Positions 8,382-16,520 of a stretch of DNA of 50,750 nucleotides are shown one piece after another (position 1 is the stretch's first letter; each line of letters begins with the position of its first letter). The translations under genes were made by a program, and so were the position numbers. The DNA is from Planctomycetota bacterium (GTDB lineage: Bacteria; Planctomycetota; Planctomycetia; Pirellulales; Thermoguttaceae). The notes below the pieces were generated by a model. That model worked only from the letters and a program-made list of their open reading frames with translations, did no database searches and was not told where the DNA came from. The stretch spans positions 1-50,750 of the forward strand of contig JAJYGU010000390.1 of assembly GCA_021784975.1 (NCBI GenBank), written 5' to 3'.

Positions 8382-10730
8382 TTACTTGATGGGCCGCAGG
8401 GGGCTTTGGCTGAGAACGAACCGTTTGCGGCCGGTTGGGGGGCCGAAGTCGACGGTGGCCTTGCGGGCTTGTCCGGCGCCGCTGAGGGCCGCTACGCGGC
8501 CCAGGCCGAGCGTCGGATGGCGGACCAACATGCCTTGCCGAAAGGCGTTGGGGTCGGTCGGCGGCGCGGCCGCGCCGCCGTTGGCCAACTCGGCCGCCGT
8601 GGTCAGCCGGAAAGAGGGCGGGGTTGGCGCCGCCTGCTTGGCCACCGCCGAACCGCTATGGGCGATGCCGATTTGTAAACCAGTTGGCCCGTTGAAATCC
8701 GGACCGGGAAGTTGAGAACTCATCGGCGATGCCAGCGTGGCCGCTTCTTCGGGCCGCACTTGGCTGAAAGGATCGCTGGCATAGACCTGGCCAACTACCT
8801 GCTCGCCGCCGGCATAGCTCACGTCCATTTCGTGGCGCGGCAGTTCCATCAGAAACGAGCTGGGGATGGCGTTGGTCCGCTGCCCGCGATAGTCGCGATG
8901 GATGGCGTGGCTGATTTGCAGCTCCTGCTGGGCGCGGGTAATGCCGACGAACATCAGCCGGCGTTCCTCTTCGAGCTGCTCGGGATGCTGGCGGCTGCGT
9001 TCGTGCGGAAGCAGGCCCTCTTCCACGGCGGCGAGATAGACGACCGGGAACTCCAGACCTTTCGAGGCGTGCAGAGTCATCAGGGTCACGCGGTCGGCAT
9101 TGACCTCCCAGGCGTCGGTGTCATTGATCAGACAGGTCTCCTCCAAAAAGGCCTCCAGTTGGCCGGCGCCGCCGCTGCGCTCGTCGAACTCGCGGGCGAC
9201 AGTGAGCAGCTCTTCGATGTTCGCCAGCCGCTCCTGGTCTTCCTCGTTGTCCGACTGGCGGAGCATCTCGTGATAGCCGCTTTCGCTCAACACGAAACCC
9301 AGCGTTTCCTCCATCGGGCCGCCCAGCGAGGCCACCAGCCGATCGAACAAGTCGACGAACTGCCGCAATTTGGCAGCGATCCGCGGGCTGATTCCCTCAA
9401 TTTCGCCTGCCTGGCGGGCCGCATCCAGCATCGTCCGGCCGCGCCGGGCGGCGTAGTCGGAGAGCCGGCCGACGGTGGTCTTGCCGATGCCGCGGGGCGG
9501 GGTGTTGATGACCCGCAGCAGGGCGACCTCGTCGTGCGGATTGTTCAGCAGGTGCAGATAGGCCAAAACGTCCTTGATTTCCTTGCGTTGGAAGAACTCC
9601 AGGCCGTTGACCATCTGGTAGGGCACGCCGAACTCGCGCAAGGCGAACTCGAAGGCCCGGCTCAAGGCGTTGACGCGATAGAAGACGGCGAAATCGCTGG
9701 GGCGGCGGCGGCCCGAGCGGATGGCGGCGGCGATCTGGGCGGCGATGCCGTTGGCCTCGTCGTGCTGGGTGGCGTAGGTGGCCAGCCGCACCGGCTCGCC
9801 CAGCCCGTTCTCGGTAAACAGGCCTTTTTCCTTGCGGCGGAGGTTGTAGCCGATCAGTTCCGAGGCCACCCGCAGGATGCGCTGGGTGCTGCGGTAGTTG
9901 CGCTCCAGCCGCACCACCCGGACCTCGGGAAAATCCCGCTCGAACTCCAAAATGTTGTTCAGATTCGCTCCCCGCCAGCCGTAGATCGACTGGTCGGGGT
10001 CGCCGGTGACGGCCAGGTTCGGGCAATCGATCGAAAGTGCGCGGGCAATGGCGTACTGGGCCAGGTTGGTGTCCTGATATTCATCGACCAGGATGAAGCG
10101 ATAGCGCTGGTCAAGGGCCGCGCGGACCTCGGGGTTTTCACGCAGCAGAGTGGCCACGTGCAGCAGCAGATCGTCGAAATCGGCGGCGTTCGAGGCGAGA
10201 AGCTGCGATTGATACTGCGGATAGACCTGCTGGACGGCCAATCCGATCGCGCTGCCGGGCCGAGGCTGATAATCGGCGGGCGAGATCAGGTTGTTCTTGG
10301 CCCAGCTTATGGCTTTGGCCAGCGTGTCCGGGGTGAATCGCTCGCTGTCGAGCCTTGCATGAGAGATGGCCCGGCGGAGGGCCTGGGCGCTGTCGGCCAC
10401 GTCGTAGATCGTGTAGTTTTCCTGAAGCCCGACCAGCGGCGCGTACTTCCGCAACAATCGTGCGCAGAAACGGTGGAACGTCCCGACCCACACACCGGAG
10501 GGTTCGGCCAGTTCCTCGATCCGACGAGCCATTTCGTCGGCGGCCTTGTTGGTGAACGTCAGAGCGAGGACCTGATGGCCCGGTATGCCGTTGGCCAGTA
10601 GCCAGGCGACGCGATGCGTTACCACGCGGGTCTTGCCGCTGCCGGGGCCGGCGAGGATCAGCAGCGGCCCCTCGATATGGGTGACCGCCTCGCGCTGGGC
10701 ATCGGTGAGTCCGTTCAAGAGCTGTTCCAA
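8382..10730 (-). CDS. pcrA: UvrD/PcrA-family superfamily 1 DNA helicase
   Basis: 782 aa with a TTG start at 10730. The TTG is preceded by GAAGGACTACCA, which supplies a Shine-Dalgarno at the right distance, and the protein then begins with the family-typical GLTDAQREAV. The frame is open upstream to 10994, but that part translates a repeat and is not conserved. Helicase motifs in order: Walker A AGPGSGKT (27-34), LTFTNKAADEMARR, motif II VDEYQDTN, motif III GDPDQSIYGWRGA, motif IV RLERNYRST, motif V MTLHASKGLEFPVVY, motif VI RRLMFVGITRAQ. The C-terminus has the PcrA-type tail (RHPTLGLGRVAAL ... ATVDFG). It acts as a 3'-5' helicase in repair and replication restart. No other gene is in the operon. 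Confidence 0.95.
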   Translation of the reverse strand: MEQLLNGLTDAQREAVTHIEGPLLILAGPGSGKTRVVTHRVAWLLANGIPGHQVLALTFTNKAADEMARRIEELAEPSGVWVGTFHRFCARLLRKYAPLVGLQENYTIYDVADSAQALRRAISHARLDSERFTPDTLAKAISWAKNNLISPADYQPRPGSAIGLAVQQVYPQYQSQLLASNAADFDDLLLHVATLLRENPEVRAALDQRYRFILVDEYQDTNLAQYAIARALSIDCPNLAVTGDPDQSIYGWRGANLNNILEFERDFPEVRVVRLERNYRSTQRILRVASELIGYNLRRKEKGLFTENGLGEPVRLATYATQHDEANGIAAQIAAAIRSGRRRPSDFAVFYRVNALSRAFEFALREFGVPYQMVNGLEFFQRKEIKDVLAYLHLLNNPHDEVALLRVINTPPRGIGKTTVGRLSDYAARRGRTMLDAARQAGEIEGISPRIAAKLRQFVDLFDRLVASLGGPMEETLGFVLSESGYHEMLRQSDNEEDQERLANIEELLTVAREFDERSGGAGQLEAFLEETCLINDTDAWEVNADRVTLMTLHASKGLEFPVVYLAAVEEGLLPHERSRQHPEQLEEERRLMFVGITRAQQELQISHAIHRDYRGQRTNAIPSSFLMELPRHEMDVSYAGGEQVVGQVYASDPFSQVRPEEAATLASPMSSQLPGPDFNGPTGLQIGIAHSGSAVAKQAAPTPPSFRLTTAAELANGGAAAPPTDPNAFRQGMLVRHPTLGLGRVAALSGAGQARKATVDFGPPTGRKRFVLSQSPLRPIK

Positions 10731-11015
10731 TGGTAGTCCTTCGATCTGATTGCACCGGGGCGGGTGAGTCCAACTAGTGTAACAGTATATGGGATTTGGG
10801 GCGGCGGGCGAGAGACGGGGCGCGAGGTCGGAGGGGGGAGGCTGGTCCAAGGGGGACCGTCCCATTCTTGTGGCGTCCTGCCACAAAAATCGGGACAGTC
10901 CCCGCCCCCTACTCACCATTATTTGAATTGTGTTATACTGACTCGTTAGTGTTCGGACCGTTTCTGAAAGGGCAAGATGGTCCGTCGATCTCACCCCCTA
11001 GCTGGGAGGGAACCC
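10731..11015. promoter_or_regulatory. Divergent intergenic region with probable promoters
   Basis: This 285-bp gap separates the divergent helicase and alpha-CTD genes. On the plus strand TATACT at 10934-10939 is a good -10 hexamer about 75 bp before the alpha-CTD start. On the minus strand TATACT lies near 10785-10790, just upstream of the helicase. Palindromic repeat copy A (10851-10903) sits between the two. The -35 elements are unclear. Confidence 0.4.
10851..10903. repeat. Palindromic GGGACWGTCCC element, copy A (intergenic)
   Basis: Left arm GGGGGACCGTCCC, right arm CGGGACAGTCCCC, and an inner stem CTTGTGGC/GCCACAA around a GTCCT loop. Each arm also contains its own 11-bp palindrome, GGGACNGTCCC. 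Seven related copies occur in this window. Confidence 0.9.
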
Positions 11016-11306
11016 ATGGGCACGCGGATTCCGCTTCAGACTACCGATGCCAAGGCGAAAGAGCTGGCCGACAAGCTGGAAATGAGCACCGCCGAGATTG
11101 GTCTTTCCGTCCGGACGACCAATTGTCTGGAAGAGCGAGGGATTTTCACGGTCGACGACCTGCTGCACTGTACCCGCGAAGAGTTGCTGAGCATCTCCAA
11201 CTTCGGCGAAAAGACGTTGGAAGAGGTCTACAAATCGCTGGAAGGCATCGGCTTCCATCGTCGAGCGGGGAGCGAGTCGAGCGGCCCTCCCCCGCAACCT
11301 CGCTGA
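11016..11306 (+). CDS. Stand-alone RNA polymerase alpha-CTD-like protein
   Basis: 96 aa. The ATG at 11016 follows GGGAGGG with 3-5 bases of spacing. Residues about 15-80 match the C-terminal domain of the RNA polymerase alpha subunit: the first helix plus IGLSVRTTNCLEERGIFTV, then DDLLHCTREELLSISNFGEK and TLEEVYKSLEGIGF. In alpha-CTD this helix-hairpin-helix fold binds UP-element DNA and activators. Here the N-terminal assembly domain is absent and the protein is about a third of the length of RpoA. It may act as a small DNA- or polymerase-binding regulator; that role is inferred. The Pro/Ser-rich tail carries no motif. Confidence 0.85.
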   Translation: MGTRIPLQTTDAKAKELADKLEMSTAEIGLSVRTTNCLEERGIFTVDDLLHCTREELLSISNFGEKTLEEVYKSLEGIGFHRRAGSESSGPPPQPR

Positions 11307-11336
11307 GGCGGCCGCGTTGTAGCGGAGCAATCCACT

Positions 11337-12647
11337 TTGGCCCGCAGTTTCCGCTATTACGAAAAGAAGCGCGGCCATCGGCGGACCGGCTCGCCGGCCC
11401 TGGCCAGCGCCGGGGAGACGGCCTTTTTCGCCGCCCTGTTGACTCTGGGGTGCGGCGGGCTGATCGTGCTGTTTGTCACGCTGGTCGTGCCCCAATGGCG
11501 GGTGAACGTGGAGTTCGTCCAACAGGCGTGCAAGGTCCGCGACAAGGAAATCAAAGAAGCCCGCGACAAAGACGGCCTCCACTTTGCGCCCAAGATCAAG
11601 ATCGAGTACGAAGTGGGCGGCGAGACCAACCGGGCTTGGACCTATGATATCCAAAACACCGCCTTCAGCCGCCGCGAGGACGCCCAAGCGGTTCTCGATC
11701 AATTTGACCTCTACGACAAGGTCAAAGACAACCTTTATCCTTGCTGGTACAATCCGGCCAATCCCGGCGAGGCGGTCCTGATCCGCGGTTACCGCTTGTG
11801 GATTTGGCTGGTGTTCACTGTGCCCATCGCCTTTGTGCTGATCGGGGCCGGCGGGCTGATCTACGCCTGGTTGCACTGGGGCAAATCGGCCGAGCGGCAA
11901 GCGGCGTCGGCCCAACGCGGGCAGCAGCGCGATCGGTTCGCCGCCGTGGACGGCGACGACCGCCGATATCCGTTTGTTCCCCAAGGGGCCGACGTGACCA
12001 ATAGTCCGGGCACGCGGCTCCGCTTTCGCCTGCCAGCCGCGCGGCCGGCAGGTTGGCGGCTGTTCGGGGCCACCGTCTTCTGCCTGGTTTGGAACGCCTG
12101 CGTGGCGGTGGCGATGGTGTTGGCGGCCCGCGGCTTTCTCGCCGGCAGGCCGGACTGGATCTTCACCATCCTCATCCTGCCCTTTCTGCTGATTGGCGCC
12201 GGGGCCCTCGTCTTGCTGATTCGAGGGGCGCTGATTGCTACCGGCATCGGCCCCACCCTGGTCGAGATCTCCGCTCATCCGCTGCGCCCCGGCGGGCAGT
12301 ATCGCCTGTTTGTCTCACAGGCGGGGGCATTGCGAATGAACCTGCTCCGGGCCTCGCTGGTGTGCGAGGAGTCGGCCGCCTATCGACAAGGGACCAACAC
12401 CCGTACCGAAACCCAAGAAGTCTACCGGCAAGAACTGCTCCGCCGCGAGGCCTTTCGGATCCAGCGGGGGCGGCCGTTCGAGACCGAGTTCGAGTTGCGC
12501 GTGCCCGACCACGCCATGCACTCCTTCGTGGCCGAACACAACCAGGTCGGCTGGCGACTGGTGGTCGAGGGCGAGGCGGCCGATTGGCCCAGCTTCTCTC
12601 GTGCCTTTACGGTGATCGTCCAGCCGGGAAACGGGGAGGCCGACTGA
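11337..12647 (+). CDS. DUF3592-type multi-pass membrane protein
   Basis: 436 aa. A TTG start at 11337 is preceded by CGGAG; no ATG is closer. TM1 (residues about 25-52, FFAALLTLGCGGLIVLFVTL) precedes an extracytoplasmic DUF3592-like region (PKIKIEYEVGGETNRAWTYD ... YDKVKDNLYPCWYNPANPGE). TM2 is LWIWLVFTVPIAFVLIGAGG, and two more TM segments follow (VFCLVWNACVAVAMVLA; IFTILILPFLLIGAGALVLL). The C-terminal about 130 residues look like a beta-sandwich (RAFTVIVQPGNGE). It overlaps the next gene by 1 base (TGATG), so the two are translationally coupled. Function unknown; the coupling to an arrestin-like protein and an ATPase suggests a membrane complex. Confidence 0.75.
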   Translation: MARSFRYYEKKRGHRRTGSPALASAGETAFFAALLTLGCGGLIVLFVTLVVPQWRVNVEFVQQACKVRDKEIKEARDKDGLHFAPKIKIEYEVGGETNRAWTYDIQNTAFSRREDAQAVLDQFDLYDKVKDNLYPCWYNPANPGEAVLIRGYRLWIWLVFTVPIAFVLIGAGGLIYAWLHWGKSAERQAASAQRGQQRDRFAAVDGDDRRYPFVPQGADVTNSPGTRLRFRLPAARPAGWRLFGATVFCLVWNACVAVAMVLAARGFLAGRPDWIFTILILPFLLIGAGALVLLIRGALIATGIGPTLVEISAHPLRPGGQYRLFVSQAGALRMNLLRASLVCEESAAYRQGTNTRTETQEVYRQELLRREAFRIQRGRPFETEFELRVPDHAMHSFVAEHNQVGWRLVVEGEAADWPSFSRAFTVIVQPGNGEAD

Positions 12648-13057
12648 TGGGCGCGGAGCCGGCAATCATTATTCGGCTGGAAGGCAATGGCCGGGTGTAT
12701 CGGCCGGGCGAGTCGCTCTGCGGCGAATATTGGATCCAATCGCTGCCGGGCGACCAACTCAAGGCGATCGAAGCTTCGGTGCTCTGGTACACCGAAGGCA
12801 AGGGCGACGAGGACATGGCGGTGCAGGAGTTCTGGCGGCGGGACTTCGACGCGGAATGCTCCCTCGACCCCAGCCGCCCGGAGCCTTTTGGGGTCCGATT
12901 GCCCGGCAGCCCCTTGAGCTATGAAGGACGGATTGTCAAGATCCGTTGGTGCGTGCGGGTGCGGGTGTTTCTGCAGCGCGGCAAGGAGCTGCTTGGTCAA
13001 AAGGTATTTCAACTGGGCGACGTGCCCAGCCCGCAAGCCGGAGGTCTGTCCGGATGA
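12647..13057 (+). CDS. Small arrestin-like beta-sandwich protein (unrecognised)
   Basis: 136 aa; the ATG at 12647 overlaps the preceding stop. The sequence opens IIIRLEGNGRVYRPGESLCG with strands that include LKAIEASVLWYTEGKGDED, PEPFGVRLPGSPLSYEGRI and VKIRWCVRVRVFLQRGKELL. The G-x-Y-x-P-G-E-x-L-x-G pattern and the strand order resemble arrestin-like or Spo0M-like folds. The C-terminal beta region of the upstream DUF3592 protein may have the same fold. There is no signal peptide. It overlaps the ATPase gene by 4 bases. The fold call is moderate; the function is unknown. Confidence 0.7.
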   Translation: MGAEPAIIIRLEGNGRVYRPGESLCGEYWIQSLPGDQLKAIEASVLWYTEGKGDEDMAVQEFWRRDFDAECSLDPSRPEPFGVRLPGSPLSYEGRIVKIRWCVRVRVFLQRGKELLGQKVFQLGDVPSPQAGGLSG

Positions 13058-13695
13058 GTGGATCGCTCTCTTGCACCGCCGAGGAGAACCCTTTTTGCTC
13101 GCGGCGCATTCGCCCGGGGGCGATGCCTTATCTGTTCCCGCCTGGCCAGTCCGCCCAAGACCTGGTTGCAGTCTTGCGGCGGGCGGATTGGTGGGGAGAG
13201 ATCATCGGTCCGCATGGTTCGGGCAAGTCGGCGCTGCTGGCCGCGTGCACGGCGGTCCTCGATCAAGCCGGCCGGCCGACACGGTTGGTGGCGCTCCACG
13301 ACGGCCAACGCAGATTGCCGCCGGGACTGACCGACGATCGGCAGCTAGCGCCGTCCACCGTGGTAATGGTTGACGGCTATGAGCAACTGAGTTGGTGGAG
13401 CCGCTGGCGGCTGAAGGGCCGCTGCCGGCGGGGCGGGTTGGGGCTGCTGGTGACCGCCCATCGCACCGTGGGCCTGCCGCGGATCGCGCAAACCGCCCCA
13501 AGTCTGGAGTTGGCGGAGCGGATTGTCGCGCAGTTGACGGCCGATCGCCGCCCGCCGGTGGATTCCGGGTCGATCCGCGAGTGCTATGCCCGCCACCGCG
13601 GCAATTTGCGCGAAGTGCTCTTCGATCTTTACGATCTTACCGAGCAGCACCTCAGCCGGACGGAGACTCAGCCCCGAAGGGGCGTCAGTCATTAG
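13054..13695 (+). CDS. P-loop ATPase of unknown role
   Basis: 213 aa. The ATG at 13054 overlaps the preceding stop (ATGA) and has GGAGG 9 bases upstream. Walker A GPHGSGKSAL lies at about residues 48-57, and a Walker B-like strand TVVMVDGYEQ at about 105-114. A short sensor-like stretch follows (RGGLGLLVTAHRTVGLP, as in AAA/STAND-type ATPases), then a helical tail (RIVAQLTADRRPP ... RECYARHRGNLREVLFDLYD) resembling an AAA lid. It is the third gene of a tightly coupled operon with the DUF3592 and arrestin-like genes. It may energise or regulate that membrane complex; this is inference. Confidence 0.75.
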   Translation: MSGSLSCTAEENPFCSRRIRPGAMPYLFPPGQSAQDLVAVLRRADWWGEIIGPHGSGKSALLAACTAVLDQAGRPTRLVALHDGQRRLPPGLTDDRQLAPSTVVMVDGYEQLSWWSRWRLKGRCRRGGLGLLVTAHRTVGLPRIAQTAPSLELAERIVAQLTADRRPPVDSGSIRECYARHRGNLREVLFDLYDLTEQHLSRTETQPRRGVSH

Positions 13696-13991
13696 GCGAC
13701 CAAGCAAGGCCCGCGGCTTTTCACCCGCCAGCACAGTCCGGTTGGCCGCACGCCGGCAAAAAGTGACCTAGGCTTGAAGTGAAGTGTCGGCGGCCGGACA
13801 TGGTCCGAGAGCGGAGTGTTGGGCTTGACCGGCAGAGTTTGTCTGAGCGGCAAAGACCGCACAATCGGAAAGTGCAACCAACTGTGCGGCCGAGCCGCCC
13901 GATTGCTTGACATTTTTATTCAAGAACGCTCTGATGAACCAAGTGGGGTTTGTCAATCGCCGGAGCGAGAACTCTATCGGGAGCCAGTGCC

Positions 13992-14945
13992 ATGTTACGT
14001 GCTAGCGTGCGAACGAAAATGATCGCGGTGGTGACAACCGCAGCCGTACTCGCCTTGCCCGGAGAAAGCAGGGCTGGCTGCGGTTTGTGTGATTGGCTGT
14101 TCGGCCGGCATTGCGCGGCGCCGACTTGCGCTCCGGCTTATGTGGCCCCGCCGGCGTGCAGCGCGACCGCGTGTTATGCGCCGGCCTGCGCGCCGATCGT
14201 TCCGGCGTGCGGCAGTTGCGCGACCCAAGTCGTCGGCTATCCGCCGGCGTTTGCGTATTCCACCTACCGGCCGATCTTCGGCTATCCGCGACTGGTGCCC
14301 TACACCACCTACCGCATGGCCTACACGCCGATCGTGCCGTACGTCGCCTACAGCCCCTGCCTCGGCGGTTGCGCAACCTGCGCGGCCCCGTGTGCGACGT
14401 GCGCCAGTCCGTGCCTGAGTTGCGCCGCCCCATGTGCAAGCTGCGCGAGCCCGTGTACTTCGTGTGGCAGCTCGTGCACCACGTATATGCCGCCGGCTCC
14501 GATCGCCGCAGTAGCCGCGGCCCCTGCCGTCCCTGCCCCGGTCCCGGTGCCTTCGGGCCCTGCCCCTGCCCCGGCGGCCCAAGCCGCCCCGGCTCTGCCA
14601 CCCGCCAATCCGGCCCCCGGATGTGCTTCGGGCATCGGGCCGGCGACCTACCCCGCCGGGCCGGCCATCGGTGGAACGCCCCCTTCCCCGACACCGGCGC
14701 CCCCGAAGACTTTTCAGGAGAACAAGCCGTCGGATGCGCCACAGCCCGTGCCACTGCCCGCCGATAAGAAGTCGAAGCCGGACGTGAACACCAATCCGAC
14801 CTCGACCGGACCGCGATTGATCGATCCGCAGAGCCGCACTGCCATGCTGCCGCTCCGCGAAGCCGCCCGCATTCAACTCATCGGCGCGGCGATGCAAGCG
14901 GGCACTCCGCCGGAGAATGCCGGCTGGCAGGCGTCCAAGGACTAA
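13992..14945 (+). CDS. Secreted Cys-rich repeat protein
   Basis: 317 aa. The ATG at 13992 has GGAG about 9 bases upstream and starts a signal peptide (residues 1-28, core MIAVVTTAAVLALPG, cut after SRA). Three regions follow: a Cys/Pro/Ala region (CGLCDWLFGRHCAAPTC, SATACYAPACAP), a Tyr/Pro region (RPIFGYPRLVPYTTYRMAY), and a striking Cys repeat of CATCAAPCATCASPCLSC type with a cysteine at roughly every third or fourth residue over about 40 residues. The tail is Pro/Ala-rich and ends in a charged helix. The cysteines could form a disulfide-linked surface or wall matrix. It overlaps the GTPase gene by 1 base (TAATG). No known enzyme motif is present. Confidence 0.8.
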   Translation: MLRASVRTKMIAVVTTAAVLALPGESRAGCGLCDWLFGRHCAAPTCAPAYVAPPACSATACYAPACAPIVPACGSCATQVVGYPPAFAYSTYRPIFGYPRLVPYTTYRMAYTPIVPYVAYSPCLGGCATCAAPCATCASPCLSCAAPCASCASPCTSCGSSCTTYMPPAPIAAVAAAPAVPAPVPVPSGPAPAPAAQAAPALPPANPAPGCASGIGPATYPAGPAIGGTPPSPTPAPPKTFQENKPSDAPQPVPLPADKKSKPDVNTNPTSTGPRLIDPQSRTAMLPLREAARIQLIGAAMQAGTPPENAGWQASKD

Positions 14946-15937
14946 TGCCGGCTAACCTCACTCCTCAATACCTGAAGGCCGAAGAGGATTACCGCCGGGC
15001 AGCTACGCCGGAAGAAGAGATCGCCTGCCTTCAGGTGATGTTGAAGGAAATCCCCAAGCACAAGGGGACCGATCACCTCCAGGCGGATCTGAAAGCGAAG
15101 CTGGCCAAGCTTCGCAAGGAACTGACGGCCGAGAAGGCCGGCGGGAAGAAAAGCCGCGGGCTGCGGATTCCGCGGCAGGGCGCGGGCACGGCCATTCTGC
15201 TGGGCGGCCCGAACACCGGCAAGAGCCAACTGGTGGCCAAGCTCACTCGTGCGACCCCAGAGGTGGCGCCCTACCCATTTACCACCAAGGTGCCGGCGCC
15301 GGCGATGATGCCCTGGGAGGACGTGAGCGTGCAGTTGATCGATACGCCGCCGGTCACCACCGACTACCTCGACCCGCATCTGCACAATTTGATCCGCGCC
15401 GCCGATCTTGCCTTGTTGACGGTCGACCTCGAAAATGACAATGGAATCGAAGACTGCCAGGACGTGCTCGACCGGCTGGCGCAGACCAAGACCCGGCTGG
15501 CGTCGAAATCGTATCTCGCTGAGGAAGACGTGGGGCTGTCGTACACGCAAACCTTCGTGGTACCGAACAAGATCGACGCCCCCGGGGCGGCCGAGCGGCT
15601 CGATTTGTTCCACGAGCTCTGCCGGCTGGATTTCCCGGAATATGTGGTCTCGGCCCAACACGGCACGGGGCTGGAGGTGTTGCGCGAGGCAACCTACCGG
15701 TCGCTCGACGTGGTGCGGGTCTACTCGAAGCTTCCGGCCGCTAAGGAGCCCGACCGGGACCGCCCCTTCACCTTGCGCCGCGGTTCCACCTTGCTGGAAC
15801 TGGCCGGCCTGGTACACAAGGATTTTGTCGAGGGACTGAAGTTCGCGCGGGTATGGGGCTCGGCAGTCCACGACGGGACGCAAGTCAAAGGCGACTATGT
15901 GTTGCACGACCGGGATGTGGTGGAATTGCATATGTGA
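14945..15937 (+). CDS. DRG/Obg-type GTPase with C-terminal TGS domain
   Basis: 330 aa. An N-terminal helical region (residues 1-80, EEDYRRAATPEEEIACLQVM) precedes a GTPase domain with G1 GGPNTGKSQL (about 90), a switch region PYPFTTKVPAPAMM, a G3-like IDTPP, and G4 VPNKIDAPG; G5 is probably VSAQHGTGLEVL. The C-terminal about 75 residues form a TGS domain (PFTLRRGSTLLELAGLVH ... YVLHDRDVVELHM). The order matches DRG/YchF-class GTPases that act in translation or ribosome biogenesis. The G3 glycine is replaced by proline (DTPP for DTPG). The start overlaps the upstream Cys-rich gene, so translation is probably coupled. Confidence 0.85.
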   Translation: MPANLTPQYLKAEEDYRRAATPEEEIACLQVMLKEIPKHKGTDHLQADLKAKLAKLRKELTAEKAGGKKSRGLRIPRQGAGTAILLGGPNTGKSQLVAKLTRATPEVAPYPFTTKVPAPAMMPWEDVSVQLIDTPPVTTDYLDPHLHNLIRAADLALLTVDLENDNGIEDCQDVLDRLAQTKTRLASKSYLAEEDVGLSYTQTFVVPNKIDAPGAAERLDLFHELCRLDFPEYVVSAQHGTGLEVLREATYRSLDVVRVYSKLPAAKEPDRDRPFTLRRGSTLLELAGLVHKDFVEGLKFARVWGSAVHDGTQVKGDYVLHDRDVVELHM

Positions 15938-15975
15938 GCTGCGGAGTTGTGGTAGCGTTGCGACGGTGGGATCGC

Positions 15976-16004
15976 TGTTCGATTTCGCGCGGGTGCCGTA
16001 TAAT
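15976..16004 (+). promoter_or_regulatory. Putative sigma-70 promoter
   Basis: TATAAT at 15999-16004 is a perfect -10 hexamer, with CTGTTC/TTCGAT at about 15976-15983 as a weak -35. It lies 63 bp upstream of the two-gene module starting at 16068, consistent with that module having its own promoter. Confidence 0.5.
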
Positions 16005-16067
16005 CCTGGTTGACTAGAGAGCGCTAGGCGAAGTGTTTCCCTAACCGCTTTGGTGGTGAGGTGATTA

Positions 16068-16520
16068 ATGGCTCAAGATCAGTTGCGAGCGTTCCTTCAG
16101 GAGAAAAAGCAAAAGGCGAATCCTGCCAACATCGACTGGGGCGCCAAGCGTGACGCTTGGATCAAGGCCGTCAACGATCTGTATCGGACAATCGAAGAAG
16201 ACTATCTGAAGGATGCCAAACACGATGTGGAACTCACCCGCCAGGACACGACCGTGCGGGAATTCTTCATCGGTGTCTACCAAGTTCCGGAACTCTTTCT
16301 CCGCGTTGGCGACGAAGAGGTAATCTTCTCGCCTCAGGGCGCAAACATCGTCGGCGCCCTGGGGAGAATTGATGTTACGGGACTGGGTGGGCTCGCCACG
16401 ATCGTCTGGCAAGGTGGCAATCACTGGAGCGTTGTCGTGTCGCGGACGCCTTCGCTCGAGCTGGTTGAGTTAACGGCCGACACCTTGACAGACGTTCTAA
16501 AGCAAGTCATGCGGCCATGA
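16068..16520 (+). CDS. Unrecognised 150-aa protein, first gene of a two-gene module
   Basis: 150 aa; the ATG at 16068 is preceded by GGTGAGGTG. No signal peptide, TM segment or known catalytic motif is visible. The N-terminal third is helical and highly charged (FLQEKKQKANPANIDWGAKR, AWIKAVNDLYRTIEEDYLK). The rest looks beta-rich (EFFIGVYQVPELFLRVGDEE, GRIDVTGLGGLATIVWQGG, WSVVVSRTPSLELVELTADT). The stop overlaps the next start by 4 bases (ATGA), so the two products are probably made in step. The pair has its own promoter-like -10 box. It could be the partner of a HEPN-like second gene, as in toxin-antitoxin pairs; this is speculative. Confidence 0.65.
   Translation: MAQDQLRAFLQEKKQKANPANIDWGAKRDAWIKAVNDLYRTIEEDYLKDAKHDVELTRQDTTVREFFIGVYQVPELFLRVGDEEVIFSPQGANIVGALGRIDVTGLGGLATIVWQGGNHWSVVVSRTPSLELVELTADTLTDVLKQVMRP

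Noticed and set aside
8712..10601. 629-codon open frame on the plus strand
   Set aside because: Antisense to the PcrA/UvrD helicase, which has all seven helicase motifs; no homology features seen in this frame.
10731..10994. 88-codon N-terminal extension of the helicase
   Set aside because: It translates repeat copy A and a Pro-rich stretch; the family-typical start lies at TTG 10730 with a good Shine-Dalgarno.
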